From: Pseudomonadales bacterium
GTDB taxonomy: Bacteria; Pseudomonadota; Gammaproteobacteria; Pseudomonadales; Azotimanducaceae
Length of the DNA stretch: 41,317 bases
Direction: 5' to 3'
Assembly (NCBI GenBank): GCA_022448765.1
Contig: JAKUTI010000001.1
Span: 1 to 41,317, forward strand
How positions within the stretch are numbered: position 1 is the first letter of the stretch; the number at the start of each line of letters is the position of its first letter. Position numbers and translations under genes: made by a program. Shown piece by piece: positions 15,545-23,230 of the stretch. Below the pieces are notes generated by a model. It worked only from the letters and a program-made list of their open reading frames with translations, made no database searches and was not told the DNA's origin.

Positions 15545-18121
15545 TTGGACCGAATTCTTGCGCGATGGGTCGGCATGGTCGCGTCATGGCCGCTGAGCAC
15601 GCTGCTCGTTATCGCCGTAATAACCACGTTGCTTGGCCAAGTATCCATTACTCGATTCGAGATGAATTCAAATCTGAGCGATCTCATCCGTCAGGACGCG
15701 CCCTGGCGAGACGATTTTGATTCGTTCAGATCTCGGTTCCCGCAACTGGTTGATACGGCGGTCGTGGTCGTCAGCGGGACCTCAATGCAAGGGGTAGAGA
15801 ACACCTCCAAAGCCATCCATCGGCGGCTTATGGCGCGTCCCGACATGTTCTCCGACGTGTACTCGCCCATGACGGATCCTTTTTTTCGAGACAACGCGTT
15901 CCTAATGATGGATTTTGATGCGTTGGAGTCGATGGTTGATCGATTGGCCGAAGCTCAACCCATGCTGACGCGCGTCGCTGAAGACCCCAGTCTGCGGTCC
16001 GTATTTTCCTTGGTCCGCGACGGTCTTGAAAATCAGGCAGAGACCGGTTTCGACCGGGTCCTACGGATCTTGGCAGATTCGGCAGAGTCCTTGCTTGCCG
16101 GCGATAACACGCCAGTGCGTTGGGCTGACGAGTTCTTTGATAGCGGCGAGAAGCGAATCGTCGGTGTGATTATTTTGCGCGGTAAAGTCGATTATTCCGA
16201 TGCGCTGCCGAACGCGTTCATCATGCAAAATCTCAGAGCCGAAATAGCGGCCAGTGCGATCCCTGACGATATCGACGTTGCGGTCACGGGAGAAATAGCG
16301 CTGTCTCATGAGGAAATCAAAGCGGCCCAAGACGGTGTACGTATCGCCGGTTTTATTTCCCTAGGCGTGTTACTCCTGGTTTTAGGCGTAGGCATTCGTT
16401 CGGTCCGTATTATCGGCGCGACGTTCGCCATGATCGGGATTGGCATTATCTGGACGACGGGATACGCGCTGCTCACGGTGGGCGAATTTAACACCATGTC
16501 GATTATTTTCTTGGTCATGTTCTTCGGACTTGGAGTCAGCTCGGCAGTTCACTTCTCGCTCCGTTTTCGTGAGGCAATGCATCGGGAGCACTTGGCCGTA
16601 AAACCAGCCCTTGAACGTGCTGGTGCAACCGTAGGTCGGGCGATCTTGTTGTGCGCCGTAACCACCGCGATTGGATTTATGGGGTTCGCGCCCACCGACT
16701 ATAAAGGGCTCGGCGATCTGGGGATCATTTCTGCTGGAGGCATGATCGTTGCCTTCATGCTCACCTTCACATTGTTGCCAGCAGTCTTTGTCTTGGTCGG
16801 AATGCCTGGACGAGCCCCAGATACGCAAGGTGCGAGCGGGGACCTCGTCATGAAATGGCTATCTGAACGGCGAACCCCAATCCTTGCCGGGATTTCTCTC
16901 ATGACAATCGCTGCGGCCGGCGTCGGAACAAGGATGTACTTTGATTACAGCGTGCTCGCGTTGCGCGATCCCGACTCAGAATCGATGCGCACACTCGCGC
17001 TCCTACAAGAAGAAGAAATCGTCACGGACTACACCCTCTCAATCCTCACACAAGACGAAGAAGAAACGCGGAACCTTAATCGCCTTGTCGACCTACCGAC
17101 GGTTGGAAAAGTCACGACGCCATTTGATTACGTGCCAAAAGAACAAGACGATAAGCTCTTCCTGCTCGACGATGCGCAAGATTTCTTGTTTAGTGCGCTT
17201 GAACCTGGAATCAGTTTCGCGCCGCCCACTTCTTTGGAACTAGCAGACGGCTTTGCCTTGTTTAAGAAGGCTCTTCGAGAGAATTCGTTTACGGATGGTG
17301 ATTTGGAACAAGCTCGCGCTCGCCTGTTAGGGGCGGTTGCACGAATCGAACCGCTCCGGTTAGAGGAATGGCAATCGATGGTGATTAGCGGTTTAGTCCA
17401 GGAACTCCATTGGCTGCGTCGGGCGATCCGGGCTGACGAGATACAATTCGATGACTTACCCGCGAGTTTGCGAACAAGGCTCGTGAGCACGGACGGAGAC
17501 TACCTGTCCACGGCGATACCGGCACTCGACATCAGCGATGTCACAGAATTGTCGAGCTTTATCGAGGAGGTTCGCGCCGAGGTGCCGTTTGCCACGGGCC
17601 GACCCGTATTGGAATGGGGCGTCGGGAACGTGGTGGTCAATTCCTTCCTTTGGGCCTTGGTCTTTGCCGTTGTTGGCATCGGCACGGTACTTACCGTTTT
17701 TCTGCGGCGTGCGCTGACGCCGGTATTGGTCTTGATCCCGCTTGCGCTAACGGCCTTATTCACCGTTGCCGTCGCAGTATTGATCAATATGCCGTTGAAT
17801 ATGGCGAATATTCTCGTGATCCCGCTGATATTCGGTCTAGGGGTGGACAACGGGATCCATGTTGTCGAACGCTTTCGTCGGAGCGGTGCCGTTACGGAAT
17901 TGATGCATTCTAGTACGCCTCGTGCGGTCGTTCTGAGCACGCTTACCACCATCGGCACGTTTGCTGCGTTGACGATTTCACCTCATCAGGGAACGGCTTC
18001 GATCGGGTATTTATTGACGTTGGCCGTGTCGCTGTTGCTGTTGTTTACCCTATTTATCCTCCCGTTGTTGCTCACGTTTCAGGCGGGTGCAGCATCTGAT
18101 GAGACTTCGGCCACGCCTTAA
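15545..18121 (+). CDS. RND/MMPL superfamily exporter (HpnN-like)
   Basis: An 858-residue protein with a duplicated layout: one helix (about 15-33), a large periplasmic loop to about 260, five helices, then a second helix/loop/five-helix half. The conserved helix-4 segment is FFGLGVSSAVHFSLRFREA in the first half and IFGLGVDNGIHVVERFRRSG in the second. Only the second keeps the proton-relay aspartate (Asp768); the first has Ser332. The loop is long and lacks a tripartite docking-type sequence, as in HpnN and other lipid RND proteins. Relatives shuttle hopanoids, mycolates or other lipids toward the outer membrane. Linkage with MlaC and MlaA supports a lipid role; direction and cargo are not known. 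Confidence 0.9.
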   Translation: MDRILARWVGMVASWPLSTLLVIAVITTLLGQVSITRFEMNSNLSDLIRQDAPWRDDFDSFRSRFPQLVDTAVVVVSGTSMQGVENTSKAIHRRLMARPDMFSDVYSPMTDPFFRDNAFLMMDFDALESMVDRLAEAQPMLTRVAEDPSLRSVFSLVRDGLENQAETGFDRVLRILADSAESLLAGDNTPVRWADEFFDSGEKRIVGVIILRGKVDYSDALPNAFIMQNLRAEIAASAIPDDIDVAVTGEIALSHEEIKAAQDGVRIAGFISLGVLLLVLGVGIRSVRIIGATFAMIGIGIIWTTGYALLTVGEFNTMSIIFLVMFFGLGVSSAVHFSLRFREAMHREHLAVKPALERAGATVGRAILLCAVTTAIGFMGFAPTDYKGLGDLGIISAGGMIVAFMLTFTLLPAVFVLVGMPGRAPDTQGASGDLVMKWLSERRTPILAGISLMTIAAAGVGTRMYFDYSVLALRDPDSESMRTLALLQEEEIVTDYTLSILTQDEEETRNLNRLVDLPTVGKVTTPFDYVPKEQDDKLFLLDDAQDFLFSALEPGISFAPPTSLELADGFALFKKALRENSFTDGDLEQARARLLGAVARIEPLRLEEWQSMVISGLVQELHWLRRAIRADEIQFDDLPASLRTRLVSTDGDYLSTAIPALDISDVTELSSFIEEVRAEVPFATGRPVLEWGVGNVVVNSFLWALVFAVVGIGTVLTVFLRRALTPVLVLIPLALTALFTVAVAVLINMPLNMANILVIPLIFGLGVDNGIHVVERFRRSGAVTELMHSSTPRAVVLSTLTTIGTFAALTISPHQGTASIGYLLTLAVSLLLLFTLFILPLLLTFQAGAASDETSATP

Positions 18122-18169
18122 TCGATGGGCGTTGAAGAAGCCGCGTAATTTGTCGAGGAGTTTAGACGG

Positions 18170-18574
18170 GTGAATGTTGAGCTCGAAATACTTGTTGAGA
18201 GAGCTGGTTTGTACGACGTTACTGAGCAAGTCAGCGAGATCGTATCGGGAAGCGGGATCAACGAGGGACTTGTGACGGTATTCATACAACACACGTCCGC
18301 TAGCCTCGTCATACAAGAGAACGCAGATCCGAGTGTTCTCGCTGACTTGCAAGCGTGGATGGACCGATCGGTTCCTCAAGACTCGCAGCTATATGCGCAC
18401 CGGGCCGAGGGTCCAGATGACATGCCCGCGCACATCCGAGCTGCGATCACGGCCTCACATGTCACCATTCCAGTGATGGATGGCCGCATGGCACTCGGTA
18501 CATGGCAGGGAATTTTCCTTTGGGAGCATCGACGTGGTCCAAAAGAACGGTGCGTGATCGTCAGCGTGCATTAA
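18170..18574 (+). CDS. yjbQ: YjbQ family protein (UPF0047)
   Basis: A 134-residue cytoplasmic protein of the widely conserved YjbQ family, beginning at GTG 18170 with GAGGAG upstream at a rather long spacing. Family motifs are GLVTVFIQHTSASLVIQEN, YAHRAEGPDDMPAHIRA, SHVTIPVMDGRMALGTWQGIFLWE and the end RKVVVSV-like segment CVIVSVH. Conserved His residues and the TSASL motif line a metal/phosphate site. Some members have weak thiamine-phosphate synthase activity. It starts 48 bases after the RND stop and may be the last gene of the transporter operon or simply adjacent. Confidence 0.92.
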   Translation: MNVELEILVERAGLYDVTEQVSEIVSGSGINEGLVTVFIQHTSASLVIQENADPSVLADLQAWMDRSVPQDSQLYAHRAEGPDDMPAHIRAAITASHVTIPVMDGRMALGTWQGIFLWEHRRGPKERCVIVSVH

Positions 18575-18581
18575 ACCCTTG

Positions 18582-18977
18582 TCAGCGGTCGCGAAACTCG
18601 CTCATCCATTTGCGGTGGCCGTCCGGGTCGAGAATCATCGACGCAAAGTAGGTGAGTAGATCCCTGTGAGACTTCGTTAGCTTGGCTTTATCCATAGCGG
18701 TTTCGCCGGGGCGGCTCGCAATGAATCGAAACGACTCAGTAATGGCTTCGGGTTCGCCGAGAATAGTAAAGGCTACTTCGTTGATGACACTGTGTGCCGT
18801 TTCGAGGTCGGTTTCGGTCAGTTGCGCCTCTTCGGGATCCATGACTAGGTTGGCCCAGAACGTTGTCAAGTACAGACGGTAAGTCTCTTTGTCCACAAAC
18901 GTGTCGGTGACGGCAGATCGTTTTTCGATCTGCGACATGATGGGCTCGAGTGTCTCAGTAATTTTGCTACGGTTCAT
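18582..18977 (-). CDS. Hypothetical helical protein
   Basis: A 131-residue protein I do not recognise. It is acidic, without a signal peptide or membrane segment, and looks mostly alpha-helical (KITETLEPIMSQIEKRSAV, RLYLTTFWANLVMDPEEAQL, LTYFASMILDPDGHRKW). The pattern of two similar phrases, FWANLVMDPEE and YFASMILDPDG, hints at an internal repeat. It is convergent with yjbQ (7-base gap) and alone on the minus strand. The ATG at 18977 lies next to a 162-base region shared with the acyl-CoA dehydrogenase operon, in which I see no clear promoter or repeat. The ORF is probably real because its codon use resembles its neighbours and both flanks are free of other genes. Confidence 0.7.
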   Translation of the reverse strand: MNRSKITETLEPIMSQIEKRSAVTDTFVDKETYRLYLTTFWANLVMDPEEAQLTETDLETAHSVINEVAFTILGEPEAITESFRFIASRPGETAMDKAKLTKSHRDLLTYFASMILDPDGHRKWMSEFRDR

Positions 18978-19139
18978 CGTGCGAATGTTCGATTGGTGCT
19001 GGGACGTCGCAAAGAATGATCTCTTGGGGATCCAGTTAGGCCGGAATCATAACGTCCCCTCGGATTGCAATGCCATGGTCGAGCCTATAGGTTCGATAGT
19101 TCAGGCGGTTCTTCCGGCCAAGGGCCTTCGAGTACGAAC

Positions 19140-20279
19140 ATGTTTTCAGGACTTAATTTCGAACCCGCTCAATTACCGACGGAAGCGGAAGCACTACGTA
19201 CAGGTGTCCGAGAATTTATTGCTCGCGAAATTCCCTCCGACTATCTGCCTAACTCGGACTTTAACGAGGGCCATGTTGCGGCGTTTTCGCGCAAGCTTGG
19301 TGAGCAAGGCTGGATTGGGATGACTTGGCCCAAGCAATACGGTGGTGCGGACCGTAGTTTTTTTGAACGATACGTCGTCACCGAAGAACTGCTCGCAGCT
19401 GGAGCCCCGGTAAGCGCCCACTGGATCGCCGATCGTCAGAGCGGCCCGTTGCTTCTGCGGTACGGAACCGAGGCGCAGAAACGAAAATATTTACCTCCCA
19501 TCACCCGTGGGGAATCTTATTTTTCGATTGGCATGAGCGAGCCAAATTCCGGATCGGACCTAGCATCCGTGCAAACGAGAGCGAGCGAGGTGGACGGCGG
19601 ATGGGTGGTTAATGGAACGAAATTGTGGTCGACGGACGCACATCGCAACCACTACATGGTTGCGTTGGTCCGTACCGGACCGCCTGGCGAAAGTCGCCAC
19701 GAAGGTTTATCGCAGTTTCTCGTCGATTTGCATGGCGATGGCGTCACGGTTAGACCGATCAAGAATATCGCCGGTGGAGAGGACTTTAACGAGGTTGTCT
19801 TTGAGGATTGTTTTGTGACTGCGGAGCATCTTGTCGGCACGGTTGGCAACGGCTGGGAGCAGGTGACGAGTGAGCTAGGCTACGAGAGGAGCGGCCCAGA
19901 GCGATTCCTTTCGGCGTTCCGTGTATTCGTTGAATTTGTCCGCCACGTAGATTCCAACCCATCCGACGAAGACTCAGCCCACATTGGGCGGTTGGCGAGT
20001 CACATCATGACGTTACGTCAGATGTCGATTTCGGTAGCCGCCATGTTGCAAGCGGGAAAAAATCCGGCGACCGAGGCTGCCCTCGTGAAGTCCCTCGGCA
20101 ACGATTTTGAAAAAGCACTGCCAGAATTGATTCGTCTTGCAACACCACGTCTTGGGCCGAAACACCCACTGCGGTGCAGTCTAGAACAGACCCTATTGCA
20201 CTCACCTTCCTTTACGATTCGAGGGGGTACTCGTGAGATCTTACGCGGGGTTATCGCCCGCGGCCTGGGTCTTCGATGA
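19140..20279 (+). CDS. Acyl-CoA dehydrogenase, large subunit-like
   Basis: FAD enzyme oxidising an acyl-CoA to the trans-2-enoyl-CoA, 379 residues from ATG 19140. The order is normal: N-terminal helical domain with WIGMTWPKQYGGADRSFFE and RYVVTEELLAAGAP; beta domain with FSIGMSEPNSGSDLASVQT (133-148) and WVVNGTKLWSTDAHR; C-terminal helical domain with Glu249 in GYERSGPERF. The usual late catalytic-base position (YEGT in medium-chain enzymes) reads RGGTREILR, so Glu249 is the likely base, as in several steroid- and branched-chain dehydrogenases. The gene overlaps the second, shorter dehydrogenase gene as ATGA, suggesting a heteromeric enzyme. Further ORF upstream of 19140 is not family-like. 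Confidence 0.92.
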   Translation: MFSGLNFEPAQLPTEAEALRTGVREFIAREIPSDYLPNSDFNEGHVAAFSRKLGEQGWIGMTWPKQYGGADRSFFERYVVTEELLAAGAPVSAHWIADRQSGPLLLRYGTEAQKRKYLPPITRGESYFSIGMSEPNSGSDLASVQTRASEVDGGWVVNGTKLWSTDAHRNHYMVALVRTGPPGESRHEGLSQFLVDLHGDGVTVRPIKNIAGGEDFNEVVFEDCFVTAEHLVGTVGNGWEQVTSELGYERSGPERFLSAFRVFVEFVRHVDSNPSDEDSAHIGRLASHIMTLRQMSISVAAMLQAGKNPATEAALVKSLGNDFEKALPELIRLATPRLGPKHPLRCSLEQTLLHSPSFTIRGGTREILRGVIARGLGLR

Positions 20280-21211
20280 TGCACGACCTGATATTGGATA
20301 CGGCGGAACGGGTGTTTACCGATCATTGCAATAAGGCAGTACGCGACAAGGCTGAATCGGGACCCGGGGAGGATCAGAAAGCTCTGTTTCCAGAAGATCT
20401 GTGGGCCGTCGTAAAAGAAGCCGGTTTACACCAAGTCGGGGGCAAGGATTCCGGCAGCACACTGGCTGATGTGTTTCGCGTGATCCGATTGGCGGGAAAA
20501 TTTGCCCTACCAATGCCGTTCGCTGAAATCCTTGTGAGCAATCGTTTTTTTCAAGGCGAGGGGTTAACCACAGTGGCCGAGGGTCTGGTCGCTCCTTGGG
20601 CCCGTCGCGCTGCGCGTGTCATTACGGATGATGGACAACTGGTGGCTGAATTCGATGTCGTGCAAGGTTCGAATCTTGCTGGCGAGCCGAGGGACGAGAT
20701 CGTTTTCGAAGAATTCGAATCGATCGAGTTACCGCCGAATTTTCGGGCGATTATGGCGATGACCAGAGTCTCATCGATGTGCGGGGGACTCGAAAAATTG
20801 CTTGAGTTAACCATCGACTACGTTGGTGAGCGGAAACAATTTGGCCGTCCCATTTCGGGGTTTCAGGCCGTTCAACATAACGTTGCTCGGATGGCGGGTG
20901 AAGTCGCCGCGTCGATCCGTGCTAGCGATGCTGCCATAGAAGCGATGGACACGAACCGGTTCGTTCTGCAAGTAGCGGCGGCCAAAGCGCGAGTTGGTGA
21001 AGCGGCTGGGATTGTCGCTGAAATTGCGCATCAGGCTCACGGCGCGATGGGCTTCACGCATGAGCATGAACTGCATCAATACACTCGTCGACTGTGGGCT
21101 TGGCGAGACGAGTACGGTCATGAGACCGAGTGGCAGCAACTAATAGGTCGCCAGGTTGCAGCGGTGGGAGCGGAACGCGCATGGGCGTTAATTTCTGACT
21201 GTGCAAGCTAG
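20276..21211 (+). CDS. Acyl-CoA dehydrogenase, short partner subunit
   Basis: A 311-residue dehydrogenase-family protein, shorter than the usual 380. The N-terminal helical part includes PEDLWAVVKEAGLHQV, and the C-terminal domain is clear: YVGERKQFGRPISGFQAVQHN and HQAHGAMGFTHEHELHQYTRR. The central beta domain is compressed (LVAEFDVVQGSNLAGEPRD) and the FAD-binding SEP..GSD motif is absent. Such short subunits pair with a full subunit in alpha2beta2 dehydrogenases of steroid side-chain or ring catabolism in actinobacteria and proteobacteria. The ATGA coupling to the upstream gene supports the same arrangement. Substrate is unknown. The 105 bases downstream (21212-21316) contain a short open frame from GTG 21201 but no recognised gene. 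Confidence 0.9.
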   Translation: MMHDLILDTAERVFTDHCNKAVRDKAESGPGEDQKALFPEDLWAVVKEAGLHQVGGKDSGSTLADVFRVIRLAGKFALPMPFAEILVSNRFFQGEGLTTVAEGLVAPWARRAARVITDDGQLVAEFDVVQGSNLAGEPRDEIVFEEFESIELPPNFRAIMAMTRVSSMCGGLEKLLELTIDYVGERKQFGRPISGFQAVQHNVARMAGEVAASIRASDAAIEAMDTNRFVLQVAAAKARVGEAAGIVAEIAHQAHGAMGFTHEHELHQYTRRLWAWRDEYGHETEWQQLIGRQVAAVGAERAWALISDCAS

Positions 21212-21316
21212 TCAGAGAATGCCGCGATTGCTAGCCGAAGAGCCTGGGCGAGCCGATCAACGGGATTTGATTATTGCTCTAAATGCGAGCTTTGGGGAAA
21301 GGTTTTTGGGTTGGAA

Positions 21317-23230
21317 CTATGCGGGAGAGGGTTCCCCTACTTCGTCTCCATCGTCGGAGAGTCTCGAAGACCAATCCCGAGTCGCCTCTTGGAGGCTTTG
21401 TTGGTAATAGAGCTTGGCGTAATGGCCGCCACGCGCGATGAGTTCGGCGTGATCGCCAATCTCTGAAATTTGTCCATCGATGAGAACGACTATCCGATCT
21501 GCATTCCGAATCGTCGACAACCGATGCGCGACGACGAAACTGATGCGGCCCGTTAAGACCCGGCTGAGGCTGCGTTGGATCTTAGCCTCGGTGACCGTGT
21601 CGACTGAGCTGGTTGCTTCGTCCATCACTAATATCTGCGGGTCCGCAAGAATCGCCCGCGCGAACGAGACGAGCTGTTTTTGGCCCGCGGATAACATATC
21701 GCCGTCTTCTCCGACGTCGGTCCGGTAGCCGCTCTCGAGCGCATTGATGAAGTGGTGGGCACCAACGGTTTCCGCCGCTCGGATCACGTCGTTATCGGAA
21801 GCAGTTAAACGGCCATAGCGAATGTTTTCTAGGACGGTTCCTCGAAAGACGTGCGCATTCTGGAGTACGACGCCGAGGTTGGACTGGAGCCAGTGAAGAC
21901 TGCGATTGCGGTAATCGATACTGTCGATGAAAACGTGTCCTGATGTCGGTTGGTAAAAGCGGCAGATGAGGTTAACGAGCGTGCTTTTCCCGCTACCGGT
22001 AGGGCCGACGATGGCGATGGTTTCACCTTTACGCGCAGTCAGGTTGATGTCGCGGAGGACGGGGACCGCGGTGTCGTAGGCGAAGTTGACGTTTACTAGC
22101 TCGACTTCGTGAATATCCACGGACCCACCGTCTGGAGCTCGGGTTTCGCGTTGAGGTGTAGACCGATGGATACGCACGGCGTTGGATACAGAATCTGAGT
22201 CTTTAATCTCGGGTTCAGCATCAATGAGACTTAAGACTCTTTCGGCCGACGCTTGTGCCATCTGCATTTCTGCGAACCAGTACCCCATTACCTCCACAGG
22301 GTCGAAGAAATGTCGAGCCAACATCATGAAAGCCACTAACGTCCCGGCCTCGACAATGCCAACCATCATGTCCGATCCGCCGACCGCGAGTGTGAGTCCA
22401 ACCGCCAGGCTGCTCATTATTAGAATGATTGGAATATAAATTGCCGACAGGGTGAGGTTTCGGACAGATGCGATGTACATGTCACCTGTCAGGTGGCGAA
22501 ATTCGCTTGCATTGGGCGCTTCTTTCGAGAACGTTTTGCTAGTGAGAACTCCCATAACGCCCTGCGTATATGCGCCTGTGATCCTCGAATTGGTACGGCG
22601 TACGGCACGCGCACTCCCGAGAATGGTTCGTTGGAATTTTATCGACACCCAAGCAAGGAAAGGGACGATGGCCAACACCAGCAGTGCTAATTTCCAGTTC
22701 ATCACAAGCATCGCAACGGTCATACCGAGCATGACCGCGCTACCCCAAATGAGATCGAGTAACCCCCACGCCAGAATATTCGTCAGGCGTTCACAGTCGG
22801 ATGTCATACGTGCCATTAACCAGCCGACGGGTCGATAGTCGAAAAATGAAAACGACAAATTCTGCAAGTTCGCGAATGCCGCTTTGCGGATGTCGTAACT
22901 CGCGTAGACGCGAATTTTCGACGTCATCCATATAAAACTACCAATGGAAACGGCCATCGCGAAACAGGTTCCGAGATAAATCATGGCCCAAAAAAACAGA
23001 TCGGCTTCTTGACCGTTTGCTTCGACATCGTCGATTAACCACTTGGTAATAAGGGGATACGCCATCTCCATAAGCGCAGTCACGCTTCCGGCGACCACCA
23101 TCACCCATAATTCGGCCTTGTAGGGGAGCGTAAAGGTGAACAAACGTCGCCAGAGACTGATTTGCATCGTGGCACTGGATCGTAGTTCGTCGAAGCCATC
23201 GTCATAATTCTCGTCGTCGTAGTTATCCAC
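21317..23230 (-). CDS. ABC exporter half-transporter, consensus catalytic subunit
   Basis: A 637-residue type IV exporter half with six transmembrane helices (about 35-330) fused to an ATPase domain (about 375-615). Walker A is GPTGSGKST (Lys415), Q-loop VVLQNAHVFRGTV, Walker B ILVMDEATSSVD with the catalytic Glu538, and H-loop VAHRLST. The signature is MLSAGQKQ, with Ala515 instead of the first glycine of LSGGQ. The N-terminus carries an acidic, Asp/Tyr-rich stretch. GTG 23230 overlaps the partner gene by 8 bases. Heterodimeric exporters of the BmrC/BmrD and TM287/288 type have exactly such split motifs. Cargo is unknown; drugs or lipids are typical. Confidence 0.93.
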   Translation of the reverse strand: MDNYDDENYDDGFDELRSSATMQISLWRRLFTFTLPYKAELWVMVVAGSVTALMEMAYPLITKWLIDDVEANGQEADLFFWAMIYLGTCFAMAVSIGSFIWMTSKIRVYASYDIRKAAFANLQNLSFSFFDYRPVGWLMARMTSDCERLTNILAWGLLDLIWGSAVMLGMTVAMLVMNWKLALLVLAIVPFLAWVSIKFQRTILGSARAVRRTNSRITGAYTQGVMGVLTSKTFSKEAPNASEFRHLTGDMYIASVRNLTLSAIYIPIILIMSSLAVGLTLAVGGSDMMVGIVEAGTLVAFMMLARHFFDPVEVMGYWFAEMQMAQASAERVLSLIDAEPEIKDSDSVSNAVRIHRSTPQRETRAPDGGSVDIHEVELVNVNFAYDTAVPVLRDINLTARKGETIAIVGPTGSGKSTLVNLICRFYQPTSGHVFIDSIDYRNRSLHWLQSNLGVVLQNAHVFRGTVLENIRYGRLTASDNDVIRAAETVGAHHFINALESGYRTDVGEDGDMLSAGQKQLVSFARAILADPQILVMDEATSSVDTVTEAKIQRSLSRVLTGRISFVVAHRLSTIRNADRIVVLIDGQISEIGDHAELIARGGHYAKLYYQQSLQEATRDWSSRLSDDGDEVGEPSPA

